DNA from: Benzoatithermus flavus
GTDB lineage: Bacteria; Pseudomonadota; Alphaproteobacteria; Geminicoccales; Geminicoccaceae
Assembly (NCBI RefSeq): GCF_037908215.1
Contig: NZ_JBBLZC010000002.1
Location: 1 to 64,000 of the forward strand
Direction of reading: 5' to 3'
Length of the DNA stretch: 64,000 nucleotides
Under the pieces are notes generated by a model. The model was not told the DNA's origin. It saw only the letters and a program-made list of their open reading frames with translations, and did no database searches. How positions within the stretch are numbered: position 1 is the stretch's first letter; the number at the start of each line of letters is the position of its first letter. This document shows, one piece after another, positions 61,302-64,000 of the stretch. The position numbers were made by a program, and so were the translations under genes.

Positions 61302-62978
61302 ATGGCAGGTCAAGCGAGAACGGGCGGGCGCATCCTGGTCGATCAGCTCCGCATCCAAGGGGTGGAGGTCGCGTTCGGCGTGCCGGGCGAGAGCTATCTC
61401 GAGGTCTTGGACGCGCTGCACGATACGCCCGAGATCCGCTTCGTGGTCTGCCGGCAGGAGGGTGGGGCGGCGATGATGGCGGCCGCCTGGGGCGAACTCA
61501 CCGGCCGGCCCGGTGTCGCCTTCGTGACCCGCGGTCCCGGTGCCACCAACGCCAGCGCCGGCGTGCACGTCGCTCAGCAGGACAGCCTGCCCATGGTGCT
61601 GTTCGTGGGTCAGGTCGACCGCGGCAGCCGCGAGCGCGACACCTTCCAGGAGGTCGACTATCGCCGCATGTTCGGCGGCATGGCGAAATGGGTCGCCGAG
61701 ATCGACGATCCCGCCCGCATCCCGGAATTCGTCCACCGCGCCTTCGCCACCGCCACGGCCGGCCGCCCCGGCCCCGTCGTCCTCGCCCTGCCCGAGGACA
61801 TGCTGGTGGAGAAGGCCACGGTCGTCGACGGACGGGCCTATCGACCCGTCGAGGCGGTGCCGGGGGCCGACGAGCTCGAGCAGCTCCGGCACCTGCTCGA
61901 GCGGTCGGTGCGCCCCTTCGTGATCCTGGGCGGCAGCGGCTGGAGCGCCGCCGGCACCGAGGCGCTCGCCGCATTCCTCGATCGCAACGACCTGCCCGCG
62001 GCCTGCGGTTTCCGCCGTCAGGATATTCTCGACAACCGGCACCGCTGCTATGCCGGTCATATCGGCCTCGGCGCCAACCCGAAGCTGATCGAGCGCATCC
62101 GCAGCAGCGACCTCGTGATCGCGATCGGCTCTCGCCTCGGCGAGACCACGAGCCAGAGCTTCATGCTGCTCGACGTCCCACGGCCGCAGCAGCGTTTTGT
62201 CCACGTCCACAACGACCCCGAGGAGCTGGGCCGGGTCTACCAGCCCGATCTGCCCATCCTCGCCGGCCTCAACGCCTTCGCCCGCGCCGTGGCCGCCCTG
62301 CCGCCCGTGTCGAGCCGGCCCTGGGCCGCAGCCACGGCCGAAGCACACGAGGTGGAGCTCGCCTGGCGCACGCCCGCTCCGATTCCGGGGGCCTTGCAAT
62401 ACGGCGAGATCGTGGCCTGGCTGCGGCGTGAGCTGCCCGAGGAGACGATCGTCACCAACGGTGCCGGCAACTACGCGATCTGGGTCAACCGCTTCTTCCC
62501 CTACCCGCGACTCGGGACCCAGCTGGCGCCTACCTCGGGCTCGATGGGCTACGGGCTTCCGGCGGCGATCGCGGCCAAGCTCGCTTGCCCGGACCGGCCG
62601 GTCGTGAGCTTCGCCGGCGACGGCTGCTTTCTCATGACCGGCCAGGAGCTCGCGACCGCCGTGCAGCACGAGCTGCCGATCATAACGATCGTCGTCGACA
62701 ACGGCATGTACGGCACGATCCGGATGCACCAGGAGCGCGAGCATCCCGGCCGCGTCTCGGGCACCAGCCTCAAGAACCCCGATTTCGCGGCGTTGGCCCG
62801 CGCCTACGGTGCCTTCGGCGCCCGGGTGGAACGCACGGAAGAGTTCGCCCCGGCCTTCGCCGAGGCGGTGGCCTCCGGCCGGCCGGCGCTCCTCCACCTG
62901 ATCCTCGATCCCGAGGCGATCACCCCGCGCACGAGCCTGAGCGAGATCCGTGCCGCAGCCCGTGCCGCGGGACGCTGA
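61302..62978 (+). CDS. thiamine-diphosphate-dependent enzyme, acetolactate synthase-like
   Basis: A 558-residue ThDP enzyme of the IlvB/benzoylformate decarboxylase superfamily. The catalytic Glu lies in VVCRQEGGAAMMAAAWGELT, with FVTRGPGATNASAGVHVAQQ, and the cofactor motif in FAGDGCFLMTGQELATAVQH followed by VVDNGMYGTIRMHQE. It differs from the true ilvB at 46,254 in sequence and lacks a small-subunit partner, so a decarboxylase or carboligase acting on another 2-oxo acid is likely. AGAGG precedes the ATG at 61302. Its stop touches the stop of the convergent glutamine-synthetase-family gene. Confidence 0.9.
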   Translation: MAGQARTGGRILVDQLRIQGVEVAFGVPGESYLEVLDALHDTPEIRFVVCRQEGGAAMMAAAWGELTGRPGVAFVTRGPGATNASAGVHVAQQDSLPMVLFVGQVDRGSRERDTFQEVDYRRMFGGMAKWVAEIDDPARIPEFVHRAFATATAGRPGPVVLALPEDMLVEKATVVDGRAYRPVEAVPGADELEQLRHLLERSVRPFVILGGSGWSAAGTEALAAFLDRNDLPAACGFRRQDILDNRHRCYAGHIGLGANPKLIERIRSSDLVIAIGSRLGETTSQSFMLLDVPRPQQRFVHVHNDPEELGRVYQPDLPILAGLNAFARAVAALPPVSSRPWAAATAEAHEVELAWRTPAPIPGALQYGEIVAWLRRELPEETIVTNGAGNYAIWVNRFFPYPRLGTQLAPTSGSMGYGLPAAIAAKLACPDRPVVSFAGDGCFLMTGQELATAVQHELPIITIVVDNGMYGTIRMHQEREHPGRVSGTSLKNPDFAALARAYGAFGARVERTEEFAPAFAEAVASGRPALLHLILDPEAITPRTSLSEIRAAARAAGR

Positions 62979-64000
62979 TCACACGGTGGTCAGATACCAC
63001 TCGTACTCGGTCGGCGTGATGCGGGCCTGGAATCGGTTGCGCTCGGACTCGCGGCAGACGGCGAGCAGGCGGCAGAAACGCTCGCCGAGATAGGCTGGTA
63101 GCACCTCGGCCCGCCGGAAGGCCCGTATCGCCTCCTCCCAGGTCAGCGGCAGGCTCGCCGGGACCTCGGCATAGGCGTTGCCGGTGACGGGAGGGGTGGG
63201 TTCCTCCTTCCGCTCGAGGCCGTGGAGGACGCCCGCCAGCACCGCGGCCAGCACGAGATAGGGATTGGCATCCGCACCGGCGACCCGATGCTCGATGCGC
63301 CGCGCCTTCGCCGGTCCCGGCGGGATCCGGAGCGCCACGGTGCGATTGTTCCGGCCCCAGGTGGGAGCCACGGGCGCATAGGAGTGCGGGCGCAGCCGGC
63401 GGTAGCTGTTGGCGTTGGGCCCCATGATCAGCATCGATTCGGTCATGAGCGCCTGCAGGCCCGCCACGGCGTGGCGCAGATGGCGCTCGCCGTCCTCGGT
63501 CTCGCCGAACAGGTTGCGGCCCTCCCGGTCGACCAGGCTCAGATGCACGTGCAGCCCGCTGCCGCTCTGCTCGACGAAGGGCTTGGCCATGAAAGTGGCG
63601 CGCTGGCCGGTGGCGCGCGCCGCCGCCTTGATGCAGCGTTTCAGCATGAGGGCGTGGTCGGCAGCCTCGACCATGTCGTCGACATGGCCGAGATTGACCT
63701 CGAACTGTCCCGGCCCGAACTCCGCGAGCGCTCCTTTCACCGGGATCTCCTGGGCCGTGGCGTAGCGGTCGACCAGCTCGAGGAACGGCTCCTGGTCCTC
63801 CATCCGTTCGGGCGCGAACACTTCGGTCTCGGCTGGGCGCCGCTGCCCGAGCCGCTCGCAGCGTGCGACCTGGGGCCGACCGTGCTCGTCCTCGGCGAGG
63901 TCGAGGAGATAGAACTCGAGCTCGAGGGCGGCGACGGGCTTCAGGCCCAGGGCTGCGAAGCGTGCCGCCACGCGGGTCAGCACCTCGCGCGGGTTGGCGA
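62979..64000 (-). CDS. glutamine synthetase-family protein (gamma-glutamylpolyamine synthetase-like), 5' end missing
   Basis: At least 340 residues run off the right edge. The catalytic part includes VAALELEFYLLD, EFGPGQFEVNLGHVDDMVEA, the ATP/glutamate segment SGSGLHVHLSLVDREGRNLF, and RPHSYAPVAPTWGRNNRTVA with IEHRVAGADANPYLVLAAVL. This resembles PuuA-type and related enzymes joining glutamate to amines more than nitrogen-assimilating GlnA. The N-terminal domain is outside the window, so the subtype stays open. It may act with the convergent ThDP enzyme's pathway only by chance of position. Confidence 0.9.
   Translation of the reverse strand, partial: ANPREVLTRVAARFAALGLKPVAALELEFYLLDLAEDEHGRPQVARCERLGQRRPAETEVFAPERMEDQEPFLELVDRYATAQEIPVKGALAEFGPGQFEVNLGHVDDMVEAADHALMLKRCIKAAARATGQRATFMAKPFVEQSGSGLHVHLSLVDREGRNLFGETEDGERHLRHAVAGLQALMTESMLIMGPNANSYRRLRPHSYAPVAPTWGRNNRTVALRIPPGPAKARRIEHRVAGADANPYLVLAAVLAGVLHGLERKEEPTPPVTGNAYAEVPASLPLTWEEAIRAFRRAEVLPAYLGERFCRLLAVCRESERNRFQARITPTEYEWYLTTV

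Overview
The window reads as chromosomal DNA of a very GC-rich alphaproteobacterium. I infer a Rhodospirillales- or Geminicoccales-like lineage from gene order (ubiG/lysC/ptsP/prfA/prmC, mrp/hflK/hflC/DUF2065/Do protease, ilvBNC-leuA-mreBCD-mrdA-rodA, and an atpHAGDC operon without F0 genes beside it); no rRNA or other taxonomic marker is present. Both edges cut genes: an IS701-type transposase at the left and a glutamine-synthetase-family gene at the right. No tRNA, rRNA or CRISPR array was recognised.

Layout. 1-3.2 kb is the least ordered part: a transposase fragment, a SAM methyltransferase, a wrecked rtcB remnant, an RraA-family gene, and a 720-base spacer with an orphan minus-strand terminator. 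3.2-9 kb holds a UbiH/VisC-type hydroxylase, amtB behind a consensus sigma-54 promoter, cfa and pyruvate kinase. 9.1-13.4 kb is a peptide-type ABC importer (binding protein, two permeases, no ATPase) with a DUF1003 membrane gene inserted. 13.4-16.8 kb holds cutA, a Uma2-family gene, comF, grxC, a DUF1178 gene and ubiG. 16.9-27.2 kb is a plus-strand housekeeping run: lysC, a nitronate-monooxygenase-like gene, ptsP, rodZ, ispG, hisS, prfA, prmC. 27.2-31.7 kb on the minus strand has a class III cyclase with TolB-like/TPR output, a small ORF and a large MscS-family channel. 32.2-37.1 kb is the F1 ATPase operon, closed by a strong terminator shared with convergent mrp. 38.4-42.5 kb is hflK-hflC-DUF2065-Do protease. 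42.5-46.1 kb has a frameshifted secreted Gly-rich gene, serB, miaA and terC with a structured 5' leader. 46.1-49.8 kb is ilvB-ilvN-ilvC. 49.9-53.4 kb is a minus-strand accessory cluster. 53.8-61.2 kb carries leuA then the elongasome operon mreB-mreC-mreD-mrdA-rodA. The end holds a thiamine-diphosphate enzyme convergent with the glutamine-synthetase-like gene.

Most of the window is conserved core biology: branched-chain amino-acid synthesis, cell elongation, ATP synthesis, translation termination and membrane proteostasis. The best candidate for something undescribed is the minus-strand cluster at 49,920-53,380: a baeRF-type protein, a ribosome-hibernation factor fused to a cold-shock-like domain, a 62-residue hydrophilic protein, and a membrane protein that appears to join an ECF-sigma-like domain to a LytR_C-like domain across one membrane helix. 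Second is the terC leader, where an RNA stem appears to mask the ribosome-binding site. Other notable points are the internally deleted rtcB pseudogene, the sigma-54 promoter at amtB, a C8-tract frameshift, and a possible leuA leader peptide.
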